The notes beneath the pieces were generated by a model. The model had not been told where the DNA came from. It saw nothing but the letters and a program-made list of their open reading frames with translations, and ran no database searches. A program made the position numbers and the translations under genes. 64,000 nucleotides of DNA from Bos javanicus. Lineage: Eukaryota > Chordata > Mammalia > Artiodactyla > Bovidae. Below are positions 39,370 to 51,800 of this stretch, one piece after another. The stretch is taken from positions 120,788,312-120,852,311 of the forward strand of contig NC_083868.1 of assembly GCF_032452875.1 (NCBI RefSeq), read 5' to 3'. Numbering within the stretch: the stretch's first letter is position 1; every line of letters begins with the position of its first letter.

Positions 39370-39510
39370 AAGCAATCTCTTTGCTGAATGTGGCTTTTAC
39401 TCGGGTTTGCAATTCACTAAATCTCTCTCCGGGAATACACAGGCATTAATGACGTTGATGTCTCATTTGATGGGATATTAATTATCAAGTTGCAAATCAA
39501 TGAGCAATCT
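39370..39510. promoter_or_regulatory. Possible conserved regulatory block B
   Basis: A cluster of homeodomain and POU-like words lies here: GCATTAATGACG (39443-39454), ATATTAATTATC (39475-39486) and TTGCAAATCAATGA (39490-39503). Such packing is typical of neural enhancers near ZIC, SOX and PAX genes. Conservation was not tested. Confidence 0.35.
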
Positions 39511-42500
39511 CCGCCCCTCCTCCCCCACCTCCACTCCCAACACTGATTTGGATTTCCAAATGTTTTGGGGGACCCTTTGCCAGAAACCCTTTTATCCTAG
39601 AGTTTTAACCTCCCCCTCTCCTAGAAGATCAAATAATTTTTCTAAGACAGAGGCAAGCCAAGACTTCTTTTTCCTCTAGTTAGCTATTACTTCAGCGCAG
39701 GCTTCGCGGAGTAAGAAAACTAACATCACCCACTAATACAGTTTAAAACACTTTGATGTCTTGCCAAGAAACACACTTCCTTCAAGAGAGAAGTCAACAT
39801 TTGTTTTTCACATTAAATGGCATTTAGTCGCCAGTGGAAAAAAATAATTCTAAGGACCACTTTTTAATTCGATGGATAACAACCGCAGGGGTCTAAAAGA
39901 AAATAACGACGATAGCTATAGACACAAATAACTAAATTACCAAAACGTTAGTATATCTCCCGGCTTCATTAATATGTAACAGACTCCCCAGTTAATCTCC
40001 AAAAGCTAGTGTTCCCCCTGTAAAATGGCACTCTGGGACGAATTGTACATGAGATCAATCACTGCTAATGCAGGAAGGTTTACTGCAGGAAAGAAAAAAA
40101 GCTATTTACACCTTCAAATAGAAGCTTTTCAGATTTAAGAGTAAGAGCCATACATCACCCAGAATAAATGATTATGAATTGGTAAACGCGCCCTCCAGCG
40201 ATTAGCTATTCGAAGCTATTTATCATTTCTTGGGTAGAGATGGTGGTGGAGTTCCCTCCCCACCCCGCTTCTTCTCCTTTGCCTTCTTTTTAAAATCATC
40301 TGACTGTTTGGAAAGAAAAGCTTGACAAGCCGAGTAGAAGGAAGGGGAAAAAATAACGCCACGGGAAAGTTTGTTTTTGCATATACTTGAAGTCATCAAA
40401 ACATGGCGGTGCAGATAGAAACGGGGTCAAGGATGGAGCGCTTAACAGGAAACAATGCATCCCTTTCATTGTTTCATTTGTTATTAGAAGAGTGTTTGCC
40501 CGTTGCAGTTGACACATCAGCAGGTATTTTTTTCCCTCTGCCCCTTCTCTTTATTGATCCCCTCCCCGATTATATTTCCCTCCTTCATCCAGTCCCTGAA
40601 TTCAGAGAGTTTATCATCAGTACAATTCATTCTTAGGAACTTTCTGTGTGTATGTGAGCACGCAGGAGCTGCCCGTCTGCTCTGGCTCGGATGTGTGTGG
40701 CAATGTGCTTGCTCAAGACCATCACCCGGAGGCCCACCGAGTCACAGTCGTCCAGGGAGACTGTGCTCGCGTCAAGGCATGGGCTTAGGGACTCCTGGGG
40801 ACCCCGCTTGCTGTTTGCAACACGAAAGCATATGCAGCCCCTAAACATTTCAACAGAGACAAAGGCTGGAACCGAGGACTGACTTAACCCTGGTGAAAAC
40901 TAACCCACAGCCCACCTCCTTGGCCCTGTCCAGCTCTGGAGCCAAAGAGGGGTACCGAGACCCGACTACGGCCAGGGACTAACAGATTTAGGCCTCAGCC
41001 TTGGCTGCACTTGGGATCGCTGGTGGGGGCGACTTCTGGCGTTAAAGTGAGAATTCTCTCCAAAGCCAGGTAGAAGGCGACCCAGGGCGCTGAGAGGGTA
41101 GGGTAGGGGGATAATTGCTGGCCTGTCCATCAGTGACGTCAACCTGTGGGATGTTTGGCGGAGGAGCGTCCCGACGTCCTCTTCTTTTCTTGAAGGTGGA
41201 AGGAACCTCAGGCACGTGCTCTGTATAGTAGGGGGAGGGGCAGAGCACAAGTTCGTCAGCAGAGAGTTCGCGAGTCCAGGTCACTAGACCGGGGCCTCAC
41301 TTGCCCACTCCTCTCAAGTACTGTGCCACATTCGGCGACGGTCCACGTGTGGCAACTGGGCAGCACTCTGTGGGCCTCCTTCAAGAACCCTTGTACCTGT
41401 GCATCCACCTGAGTGTGTTGAGCCATCCAACAGGGAGGCGTGGTGGAAATTTTGGAGGCCGGTTACATTTCCCAATTGAAAAAGAGGGCTAGGCACAATT
41501 CTTATATGCTTTCAGTGCCCCGAATTCGGATTTGAGTTGTGTCAAGGTCTTTTTTTTTTTTTTTTCTTCAAGTTGAAGGTTTAATAGGACTGGGAGGGAA
41601 ACTGTGGCTGTAAGTCCGTCATGGCAGGTAACACTGCCTAAGGGATCTTCCAAGCAAAACAAGCAAATATGCAACAGGCCTTGCAGAGAGTCTCAAGGTT
41701 GCAGAATAAACCCATGGCATTCCCCACACAGGTAGGTAAAGGACCTGTTTCAGGCTTGCTTTTATCATTGACTTTTAAAGCTAAAGCATTTGCAAAACAT
41801 TTTACCTATAAAGACAAAAGGAAGGCAGATCCCACCTCCCCCGCCAAAGTTGATAAGAATAGTTGGAGGCTGACTCTTAAGTATCTAACTGTGCATTCCA
41901 GATTTAAAACATAATATGAAGTTATTATGAAATAAATTGATGTCTTGGAAATGGGAGCAGAAATTAAAATTTCCTGGTTAATTTCAATTTTTATTTCCTG
42001 TTCTAGTATGTAAACTTTCCTCCTCCTTTCCCCCATAGAATCTTCTCCCATTCTGATAACTCATGACAGGCTGGTATAGAAAATCTGCTTGAAGGATCAG
42101 CTCGGACAGTACTGACCTTCAGGGAATGGATTTGTCTTTAGTTTTCAAAGCTGGCACAGTCCTGTGCTTAGGAAAAGAGAAATGGAGTGAAGGAATGAGC
42201 TCAGAAGTTTGAAAGAGGAAACAGACCTTCCTCTTGTTTCTCTCTCCCCCCAAACCTTTAATACTTTGCACTTAACCTTGACTCCAGGAAGGAGAGGGGG
42301 GGAAAAAAAAAAAACAACTTGATAATAAACCCTGTGAAATAAGCACATTGTCATCATAAAGGTTTAATTTTTCAACTCCAGCAAAGAATATTATTCATTT
42401 ACTTTCTATTGTTCTCTAAGCTTTTATTCTTAATTTAAAATTTTAATGCCATTATTTTCTTCTGTACAGCCCATTTTTGAAATAAAGGATATGTTTTCAA

Positions 42501-43110
42501 TAGTGAAAGTCTCTGAAGGTCTATAATATTATTTATCTGAATTTTGTAGCTCTGAGGGCTGTATATGCAATGTAATTGCTTTAACATGTTTTCATAAATT
42601 ACATTCAGAAATGTGTCATAGTAAATTACCTTTGTAATAAAATGTAAAAAATGCAAATGGCTGTTGTCTTTATTACGTTTTAAACCATTGGTTTATCTGC
42701 ACTATTTCACTTGTCACTTGCACAATATGTTGGCTAAAGGGGCGGCACAGTTTGATAACAGAGAGCTGGGTCCTGTGTGTAATCTTGCAGGCACGTACAG
42801 TTTGGGTCATTTCCTCATCTCCCGCAGAAAAGACATTATCTGGCTCATATTTACATACTTTTCAATATTTGTCAAACAATCATAAATTATAAATTAATGA
42901 AATGTTCGACAGTCTTCAGAGATCAGACTAATGAAGACATTTACCTTTTTGGTGATTCTGAGTCTCATCTTTGTAAGTTTAATGACATTTCAATGCTCAT
43001 GCTTTATTAGGCTTTATTAGATTTGTCTTTCACTCCCGCTGTCATTCAGATGTCTCTGCTGAAACATCACCTGCTTCAGGTAGAACAAATAGACTTCAAC
43101 CAAGAAACCT
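39511..43110. other. Intergenic sequence
   Basis: Unique sequence with poly-T at about 41550-41565 and a modest CpG-rich patch at 40670-41350. No gene or interspersed repeat is recognised. Confidence 0.5.
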
Positions 43111-43204
43111 CCAAAATGGGGACTCTGTCACCTTAGTTTTAAGTTGGGTCTAAAGACCCAAAATAGGGACTCTGTCACCTTAGTTTTAAGTTGGGTCTAA
43201 AGAC
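43111..43204. repeat. Perfect-length tandem duplication, 2 x 47 bases
   Basis: 43111-43157 and 43158-43204 are the same 47-base unit (starting CCAAAAT, ending AAGACC or equivalent) with one substitution. The near identity indicates a recent duplication. Confidence 0.95.
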
Positions 43205-44168
43205 CACTGGAAATTTTTACCCTTCTTAACTGTTTTAATGAGACTGATGTAACACTTATTCACTAGAAAGCAATAACATGGATACTCAGAAAGATGTAGG
43301 GCTGAGATAGACTGTAGTTTCAAAGTGATTTACAGCAGCAATATTAAGAATGAGGGAGATCAACTCTGATCCTGATTTCACAGGAATGGGGGGGGGGGGA
43401 TGTTTTAAATTTTTCTTTGGATTCAAGATGGATGCATAGTTCCTAAACCATTTCTTGAGTCCAAAGGAAGGGGACTCATTTAGAACTCAGCCTAAATCTT
43501 GGCATCATCTCACTCAGCTTTGGTCTTAGGCAAGCAAAGAGCTCCTCTTTTCAAATGTCATCACCCATGGGAGCTGAATTAACCTTGTGTCCTCAGAGGG
43601 AACCCTAGGTGTGTGCCTGCTCAGTTCAGGACAGCTTGAAAGGGATGGTGTAAGTGCCATGTGTCTGTGAAGTTGACACATTTCCCTGGAAAACGTTGGC
43701 TCTCAATGCTCTCATTATGATTGATGGCCATGAGGCTTTTTAATAAAATTATAGGTGATGAATTTAGTTCAATCCAGAGAGGTCAAACGATCAGCCTTAA
43801 GATTCAAATAGTAAATCACAGGAAACAAATGCACATCGTCATCACCATCCCCAACCAGCAGGCCACCAGGATGGAAGTGAGCAGGGGCTTTGGCGCCATC
43901 TTACTCCAAACAAAGGGCAAGGAACCGAGGAAGTCAAAATGTCGATGTCTCTGTCATCAGATTGTGTAATTTTATTAGCCCTCTTGCAAATTTTATCAAC
44001 CCGTGTTATACACACTTCCCCGCTGGGCCACCAGACGCCTTGCTTTTCTTAGGCTTACCCATGAGGACATACATCCTTCAGGACACAGAGGTGTTTGTGG
44101 AGCTGAGATGAGGCTCCTGAAAGGAGGGGGAGCTCATAGTCACTCTGAATCATCTTTAAGTAGAAAGA

Positions 44169-44171
<3 letters not shown>

Positions 44172-44247
<76 letters not shown>

Positions 44248-44248
44248 C
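44172..44248. repeat. Compound microsatellite (TG)n(GA)n
   Basis: About 23 TG units (44172-44217) are followed by about 14 GA units (44220-44248). Length polymorphism is expected. Confidence 0.95.
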
Positions 44249-44394
44249 GGGGAATCTGAAAGAGAGTTTAAAGGACGCCGCCGGGCCTTTATAGGGATCC
44301 ACAGCGTACCCGTCAGCCAACTCGGCTTGGAGCGAAGCGCGAGGCGTTCGCTGGGTGGAGAGCAGGAGGGGGACTCCAATTCTCTCTCGGAGCA

Positions 44395-44830
44395 GGGACT
44401 TAGGAGTTTAGCCTTTGCCCCTTTATAAAATATATATCAGGAATAAAACGGCAGCCCATTAAAGGCCACCATCAGTACCTATAAAAACGTTGGGAGCGGC
44501 TTCAAAATATTTCCAAACACTACTTTTTTAATACACAACGGAGAGTTATTAAGCGGCTCTTGGTGAAGCGAGCATGGCTTCCACAATCATCAAAAATTGA
44601 TATGTACCGCTAGTAAAGTAATTATGCGCCATCCTGAGGATAAGGGAGCAGGCAATTGTTAATCCACTTGCACACCCGTTGACTTGCAGCATCAAGCTGC
44701 AAATAGCTTAATTAAGTCATACACGTGGACTATAACCATATTGTTCCGTTGCATTATGCACACTATATCTCAATTTATTGGGACAATTAATGCGAGAGCT
44801 CCACTTCGGGTGGGAAAGTCATCCACCCTG
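44395..44830. promoter_or_regulatory. Strong candidate enhancer block
   Basis: AT-rich, repeat-free and with scattered CpGs. It contains TTGCAGC/GCTGCAA inverted arms (44684-44690, 44696-44702), a palindromic CTTAATTAAG (44707-44716), an E-box CACGTG (44722-44727) and several further TAAT-type words (TTGTTAATCC, GGACAATTAATGCG). The order and density of sites resemble deeply conserved developmental enhancers. Confidence 0.4.
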
Positions 44831-44999
44831 CGCCCAAGTTCCTTTCTATGTATACTTGCCCGACCCAGAAAGCCAAGAACAGGGAGAATTGAGAGAGAGG
44901 GGGAGAAAGAGAGAGAGAGACAGGAAAAAAGAAAGAGAGGGATATTTCGGGTAGGGAGTGGGGGTGAAATATGTCATGAGTAAACGTTGGCCCAGTGGC

Positions 45000-45180
45000 G
45001 TTGTCTGAATGGAGTGCCCTAAAAGCTGAGGTTAAGCGAGTGCCTTGGACAGATCATACAGTTCATCACGTCAGAGCTGGACAGGTTTATTTAATTGGGC
45101 TGAGTCTCTAGTAGTTTAATTATAATTGTAAAGCGCAAAGCAGAGGCTGTTCATCAATCATATGAAATCTTCAGCCCAGA
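45000..45180. promoter_or_regulatory. Possible conserved regulatory block C
   Basis: It contains CATCACGTCAGAG, TTTATTTAATTGGGC, GTTTAATTATAATTGTAAAGCGC and ATCAATCATATG within 180 bases. This is homeobox/TALE-like word density 170 bases beyond the block ending at 44830. The call is by texture only. Confidence 0.3.
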
Positions 45181-45547
45181 GGTCAGAGGTATGCTAGGAC
45201 AGTTATGTAAATCGGCTCCACCCCACCCCCACAAATGTCTATTGGCCACAGGCAGTTTGTTTTTCTGAGTGAAAACTACAGAAATCTTTAGAAGTAAGCC
45301 AATAGACTCCCCCCATTTCGGAGCAACCTAGGCACAGAAGTCAGTCCTGGAATCCCCCTCACTCACTTCTTGAGGGTGTAAATATTCGAGGTGATATGCG
45401 ACCAGGAACACTGTCACCCGCCTGAGAAAGAACCTGGGCAGCAGCGAGGAGAGGAGAGGAGGGAGCGGACCCCGCCCTAAAATCAGGGATGCTTGACTCA
45501 TCTTCCCCTGCAGGAGCGAGAATCCGAGGCCTCAGTTGGACTTTGTT

Positions 45548-45619
45548 GTACCCCCTTCTCTTGAGGTACCCCCTTCTCTTGAGGTACTTCCTTCTCTTTG
45601 GGTACCTCTTTCTCTTGAG
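45548..45619. repeat. Minisatellite, 4 x 18 bases
   Basis: Four head-to-tail units of GTACCCCCTTCTCTTGAG, the last two diverged. No SINE flanks it. Confidence 0.93.
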
Positions 45620-46750
45620 GGCCCGTGGGAGTGCTCTAATTTAGGTCTGAAGTGCAAGATGCCCAAAGTAGGGAAAACATTGACGGAACTCTGGTTCTCA
45701 TTGACTCTTTAGACCAGGTGGGGACCAGGAATCACCTTTCTCAACTTCCAGCACCACAAAGGAGTGGAGGACTCCAAGTGGAGGTAAAGGGGCTTGTCGT
45801 CTATGTGTCCCTTAAAGCTGGTTGATGTGAACCAGCCTCAGGTCTTGTGGATTTTTAGTTCGGTTTGTCCCACAAGATGGGGACATTGATTATGATAGTT
45901 ATTTCAGAGATGAGGTCTGGATTCCGATCTGCTGCTTTCCTCCAGGGTCCTGGAGCAGTTGGGGGCTACAACTTTCATTCCCGAGGGCCCAGCCCCCTCC
46001 TCTCCACCCTCTTGCCCTCAGGTCTGCGGGGCCCACTGCAGAGGTTTCCTCCCTCTGCAAAAAAAAAAAAAAGAAAGAAAGAAAGAAAAAAAAAAAAAAA
46101 GGCATTCCCTGCAAAAAACATTTCCAAGGGAAGCTCCGAGGTGTTAACCTGGAGTGAGCGGGTGCGTGGCCTGAGCCTCTCAGCTGCCCCCACATCTTTC
46201 CACCAGTTCCCCTTTCCCATTTGTTTCCCTTCACTTCCAAAAGAAAAGCGAATGCCTCGTCTTTTTCAATCCATGCTGTAGGCTTTCTCTGGAGTCTGGG
46301 CACTGTTGAGAGACCAGGTTGGGGGACACTCCAGGTCTTCCCAGAGGCACGTGGGTTCCCTGGCTTTCCGCAGGGAAAGGAGGGGGAAAGCCAGGCAGCC
46401 ACTAGGACTAGGTCGACCCGGGAGGGGACAGCCAGTCCAACCCCAGGATTGTCGAGGTTTCCGTCGGTTTCCAGGGACCTGATCCTGAATCTCCAGAGCC
46501 GGGAGAGGGAGAATGTGGGTCCGAAGACCCGCTTGTTGGGAGCCTATGCTTCAGGGTACTGTCCCCACAAAGCCTACCTCAGCATTTATAGCAAAAACAG
46601 CAGAAGTAACCCTGCAACAGGGCAGTAAATATTTACTGTGCTCCTTCTCTACGTGCTTTGCACTCTCAGTCCTATTTAAAACGAACGAACGAAAACCCGG
46701 GTTTGAAACAGAGTCTACTTTTATGCCCATTTTAGAGATGAGGAAACAGA
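45620..46750. other. Intergenic sequence with A-rich tract
   Basis: An A/GAAA-rich tract at about 46059-46100 is the only low-complexity element. The chance frames across it are not genes. Confidence 0.5.
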
Positions 46751-46931
46751 AGTGAAAGTTGCTTAGCCCTGTCCGACTTTTTGCGACCCCATGGACTATA
46801 CAGTCCATGAAATTCTCCAGGCCAGAATACTGGAGTGGGTAGCCTTTCCCTTCTTCAGGGTGTCTTCCCAAACCAGGGATCGAACCCAGGTCTGCCCCGT
46901 TGTAGGCCGATTCTTTACCAGCTGAGCCACA
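46751..46931 (-). mobile_element. Bov-tA SINE
   Basis: A unit (CCTGTCCGACTTTTTGCGACC) and tRNA-derived part (GGGATCGAACCCAGG, AGCTGAGCCACAAGG) are in reverse orientation. A 10-base target-site duplication AGGAAACAGA lies at 46741-46750 and 46932-46941. Confidence 0.92.
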
Positions 46932-46941
46932 AGGAAACAGA

Positions 46942-48648
46942 GGACTGAGACTTTATTCAGGGACCCTTACGAAGTGGCACAGCAGGTACTAGGAGCGGGG
47001 GCGGCGGGGGTAGGGTGGGGGGCGGTCCCTGAAGGACCCAGGGTTCTACTTTCCTGGGCTGCATCTCCTCTTTGGTTTGGGTAGGTGGGGCACGTCACGG
47101 GGTTCCTCCCCTTTCTCTGCCCCCGCAGGATCTCCAGTGCTAGTCCAGTCGAATCTCCAGTTCTAATCCTTGTTCCTCTGGATCGTTGTGTCCACTTTTC
47201 CAGCCATGCCCCTAACCGTCTGCTATGTGTATGTGGGCGGGCGGGGGCGGGGGGGTAGTGTCTTCTGGGTTTAGCCTAGAAGAGGAGGCGCCCAATTCGC
47301 CAACTCCTTCTGAAGACCCGCCCCCTTCACACCCACCTCAGCCTGGAGAGTCTCAGTGATTCTAGGACAGAGTTCCGGAGGCCTTCCTGGAGGCGGTGGT
47401 CAAACCGGCAAACCAAATTAAATCCTGTGAAGGCCGGGTCTGAGGAATGGGATCCTGGGTGCTTTCCGATCCTGCCTTACATCTTGAGAGGAGGGGCACA
47501 GGTATTAAGTCCTGTCATCCGTTTTCACTGTCCCCTCCCCAAGTTCTCTGCTTAGCCAACATCAGACTTCAAGAACAAGGTTTAAATAGGATACATGTTA
47601 ATTTCACAACTCCCCTTCCAAGTCGGAATGAAGACACAGTGGCCACTCCAGTCTGTTCCTCTTTGATATTATAGGAGCCCCTAAGGATATTATAGGAGTT
47701 CCTAAGGATATTATAGGAGACCCTTAAGAAATTTACATGGGACTCTAACGCTGTTCAGGCTGGGATTGTATGGGAGGGACCCATGAGGGTAAAAAACTGA
47801 GTAAGCCGAGCTCTTCTGATTTTCCGCGGTTGCGGATGGGGGAGGGGGCGCGGTCCGGCAGGGTGGGATGAACACATTTCTCCTTATATTCAAAGGCCTT
47901 AGCTGTCAAAGGCCGCAGCATTTGAACTAAGAACCTGACGATGGGTCACAAACAGCGGGCCTACCGCCTTCAGAGTTAGCTTCTCTCCAGGCTGCGTGCG
48001 CTGCAAAGTTTAACTCTATTATCAAAGGGGAAATTGCAAAGTGACTTCTGCAAATCCCTAGACGGGGTCTCGCCAGCAGCTCTGGGGTGGATAGTGGGGT
48101 GGGGGACCACAAGTGAGGTGAAAAAAAGAGCGGGGGAAATCAATTGAAAAAAAAAAAAATAAAGATACATGCGGGATTAAATAAACTAAGAAGCTCAGCC
48201 AGCGGAACTCCAGATCTTGGTTTTGAAACCGAGTCTATCTACCTTTGGCCATCTGGCTGTTTTAAGCTCTGCCCCATGCTGTATGATTTTAGCTGAAAAT
48301 CTCTTCCGTTGCAGCTTCGCTTTTATTGAATTCATCAAAAGCAAACTTTCCCTGAGGTTTTTTTTTTTTTTTTTAAGAAGGCTAAAATAATACGCCGACC
48401 ACTGTGACATTCTCCGCGCCCAGGCCATTTTTCATAACGCCGCGGATCGGCTTTTGTGCCTCTGAGGCGACTAAACAGATGAATAACGAGCAAAGTCTCC
48501 CGAAAGTAAGCTAGCAGCTTTTCTCAGCTCGAAAAAAGTTAACTGAAATGAGAGGTGCATGTAAAAACCCACACCCAAAGATGGGGGCCACACTTTTATT
48601 ACTCTGAATGACAACGACGTCTTTTTAAAAGCACCTAACCCCCACACC
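46942..48648. other. Intergenic sequence with G-rich tracts
   Basis: G-rich, quadruplex-prone stretches lie at 46997-47026 and 47232-47257. The 48150-48560 part is AT-richer with retained CpGs and may be regulatory. No gene is seen. Confidence 0.45.
47665..47728. repeat. Tandem repeat, 3 x 21 bases
   Basis: Three copies of GATATTATAGGAG plus an eight- or nine-base variable end (CCCCTAAG, TTCCTAAG, ACCCTTAAG). Confidence 0.9.
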
Positions 48649-48698
48649 CGCGCGGGCGCGCGCGCGCACACACACACACACACACTCACACACACACT
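48649..48698. repeat. (CG)n(CA)n alternating purine-pyrimidine tract
   Basis: 48656-48685 is an uninterrupted 30-base purine/pyrimidine alternation, GC units then AC units. Such DNA readily adopts the Z form. Retained CpG dinucleotides suggest low germline methylation. Confidence 0.85.
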
Positions 48699-48844
48699 AG
48701 CACATTTGCGCACACAAACCACACAAACTTTAAGCCTTGTGAAGCTGCCCAGGTGGTGTTTAGGAAATTTGGGTAAAGAAAGAATGAAGGAAGAAGTACT
48801 TGAGGCAGATCCTAACTGGCAAGATGTGAGAAGGGTAAAACTCG

Positions 48845-48880
48845 GTTTTATTTATTTATTTATTTATTTATTTATTTTTT
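48845..48880. repeat. (TTTA)n microsatellite
   Basis: About eight TTTA units followed by poly-T. Confidence 0.9.
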
Positions 48881-51800
48881 ACATTGTAGCTAGTTTGAAA
48901 GTTGGTTTCTGGCAAGAGGAAAGAAAAGGCTGCAACATTAAAAGAAGAATCAAAGTGTTAAAAGGACGCCCAAAATGTAGTATTGTGGCAGGTCGGGGTA
49001 AGTTACTTTTTTTTTTCCCTCTCCTATGTTCTCTTTGGTTTTGGATAGCAGTAAAAATGCACTTCGGGGAGAATTTTTCCTGTTGTTTCTAGGGAAAAGA
49101 AACTAACTCCAGGCTCTCTCCTGGGATGGCTGCCTCCTGCTACTTTGCTCTGTTTTTGCGGATGTTTTACAGGGAGGCGTTTTCTTCCCGAGCCCTGTCA
49201 TCACGGTCCCAGAGGCCCCGGAGCCCAGAGTGTCAAGGGTTTGGAGAGCCGCTAGGGCCGCAGAGGCAACAAGTCCTGGCCTCTAGCCCCGGGCGAGCGC
49301 CGCGCCGCTCCGCAGCTGAGCCAGGGGCTCGCTTCGCAGAAATGAATTTTGCACGTGTAAACTATTTGCCTGTGGACGCGCACAGCTGAGACCCTCCGGT
49401 TTATCAGGGGAAAAAACTCTCCCCTTAAATGGAGGGTTTCGAAAAAGTCAGCCATTGGTTCTCGCCCAGATGATTATTGATGCAAAGTGAACCCTACGGG
49501 TTGGAGCGCGGGCGCGTTTCTTTAACCCTAAAAGTCTCCCACTTCCGAATTGCTTACGCTGACTTCCACTCGAAATCGCTTGTATCTTTTTTTTTTCCAG
49601 GGGTGAGAAAAATAACTAGGAGTGATCTGTGGGAGATGGTGTAGACATGTATTAGTGTGAGAGACACATCTCACTGGAAAGCGATACCCCATGTTCGCTG
49701 AATTGTAGAAAAGTGGCCCCAAAGAAACTGGAAAGGCGGCTCCCAGCGCGCGCACACACATTTCCACAGATATGTGTTGGAGATGCGTACTTATATGCAC
49801 TTTACTGTCGCGAACCCGCGGCTCTGGGATTCGATTTTGTGGTTTGAATAATATTGTTGGTCTGCTGTGTATTTCATGACACGAATATTTAGGCATCCAT
49901 GCTGAGTGGTCGTTCATTGACGCACTAAACAGTAACCCGCAAGCGTATTCCATGAGCCAGATTTTAATCAGTTTTAGTTCTCCCCTACTTAGCAGAGTGG
50001 AAGAACGCGAGCTGCCCCAAAGGTTGGGCAGAGCCGATCCAGTTGTTGGCAAACAAATCTTTGCCAGTTATTGCTGAGGAAGCCCAGAGAAACTGACTTA
50101 GGAAGCCGGAGAGAAGTTGACAAGAGAGCTGATCGCGGATCGGAGGCGATTTTGTTCATTAGCAGGCGCGACTCCTGCGCTTGGGTCTGGCGGGGCGAGC
50201 ATATAAAATGCAACTTTTGCCCCATTGGTTCGCTAGGTGAATTAGCGCATACTGGGACTGAACAGTCCTTGACCTTTGCCTTTATGTTTGCGCAAATGTT
50301 TGCCTAAAACACAATCGGCCTTGACAAGGGAGCATGCTACCGTGTGACACTGCCTATTCACCAGATAGATGTTCCCTGCCACACACGACCCAGAGCAGCC
50401 TTTTAAATAGCTTAGGTATTTGTGCAAACCGTATAAATTAATGTCGGATGATTGCTAGTTGCTAGTTAAATAGAAGACAGTTCGGGTGTGGGATACACAT
50501 CTCTCTGGTCTTTTTTTCCTACCCCCCCCCCTTCAAGTAGTCAACAAGATAATCAGAAAACAAAACTGGTAGTGTAGGAAAGTTTATATTTGAGGGAGTC
50601 AAGAAATTCTTGTTTGATTATACCCATGACACAAGACTGTAGTTCTCCTACAAATGACTTTTCCACAAAGATGGGGAGTGGATGAAGGAAGAGAGAGGAA
50701 CAGTGGGGAGAATAATGCCTAGGACAATTGGTAATGGGGAGGTTTAGGAAACAAACCGGAAGATCCTGGAGGATTTATTGTTCCTGGAGGAGCCATGAGA
50801 GTGAAGATGCTCTCCGGGGCCCCAGGAACCCTGTGGGACTGGGGAAGTTCTCTCTCGACTTTTGAGCTTTATGGTTCTGAATACTTCCTCCAATAAAACT
50901 AAATACTTTAGCAGGTGGAGAAAACCATCTTGTGAAAATCTAAAATTGGTTCAAACCCTCTTTTTAACTAGTACTTTGTAGATCCGAAATGATTTAGAGG
51001 GCTGGGCTGCCTTTCCCTGAACTTTGACATAGGGGAAAAAAATGAACTTCCCTTGGCTTTGTTTCCTAGCTGGCTTCAGAATTTTCCACATTCCTTTCTT
51101 TGCCATCAAGATGGCAACACATCACAAATTTCCAGGGCTTAATTTCTGTGGCAGGTAGAACTGTAGTAACAGAGAGGACAAATTAAAAAGAACTGGGGTA
51201 TTTGAAGTACTCCCTTTAGGGAGTGTCATTCCTTTGGGTGAGTGGAGTGTTTATTTTGTTCCAAAAGGATGGTGTTGACCAGAGAAGCACAAACTCAAGC
51301 CACAATCTGCAGATGCAGATTTAAATGTCCCAAGAGCCTCTATAGTTTCTCCAAACATTGGCCAGGTCTCTTTCAGGTTTCCTTTAACCTTATGCAGGTG
51401 GACAGGAGGGTGGGTCAGCAGTTCTCCTTGGAAGCCCTTCTCTAGTTCTATGGGCTGAATTTACTTTTTCACTCGTGGGGGTTATGGGTCAGAGCTGGGG
51501 GAAGTTTCTTTAACAAAACCTTTGTCCCCCAGATAATTTTGGTGTAGCACAAAAGCAGTAGAAAGGTAACAACAACAAGCCCAGAATGCAAAAGAAAAAG
51601 ATAAATTTGAGAACAAGTAACTTGCAGAGAATTGGAATCAGGAGGGGCTCAAAAGAAGAATGAACCTAAGGGATATAGAAAAAAAATTAAGGACACAACC
51701 TCTATTTTTCAGTAATTCCTCCTTAAGAATTTCTTCATTTACATGTAAGATTCGTTAGTTTATCCTTGTTATTTAATTAATAATGTGGTAGGTATAAATA

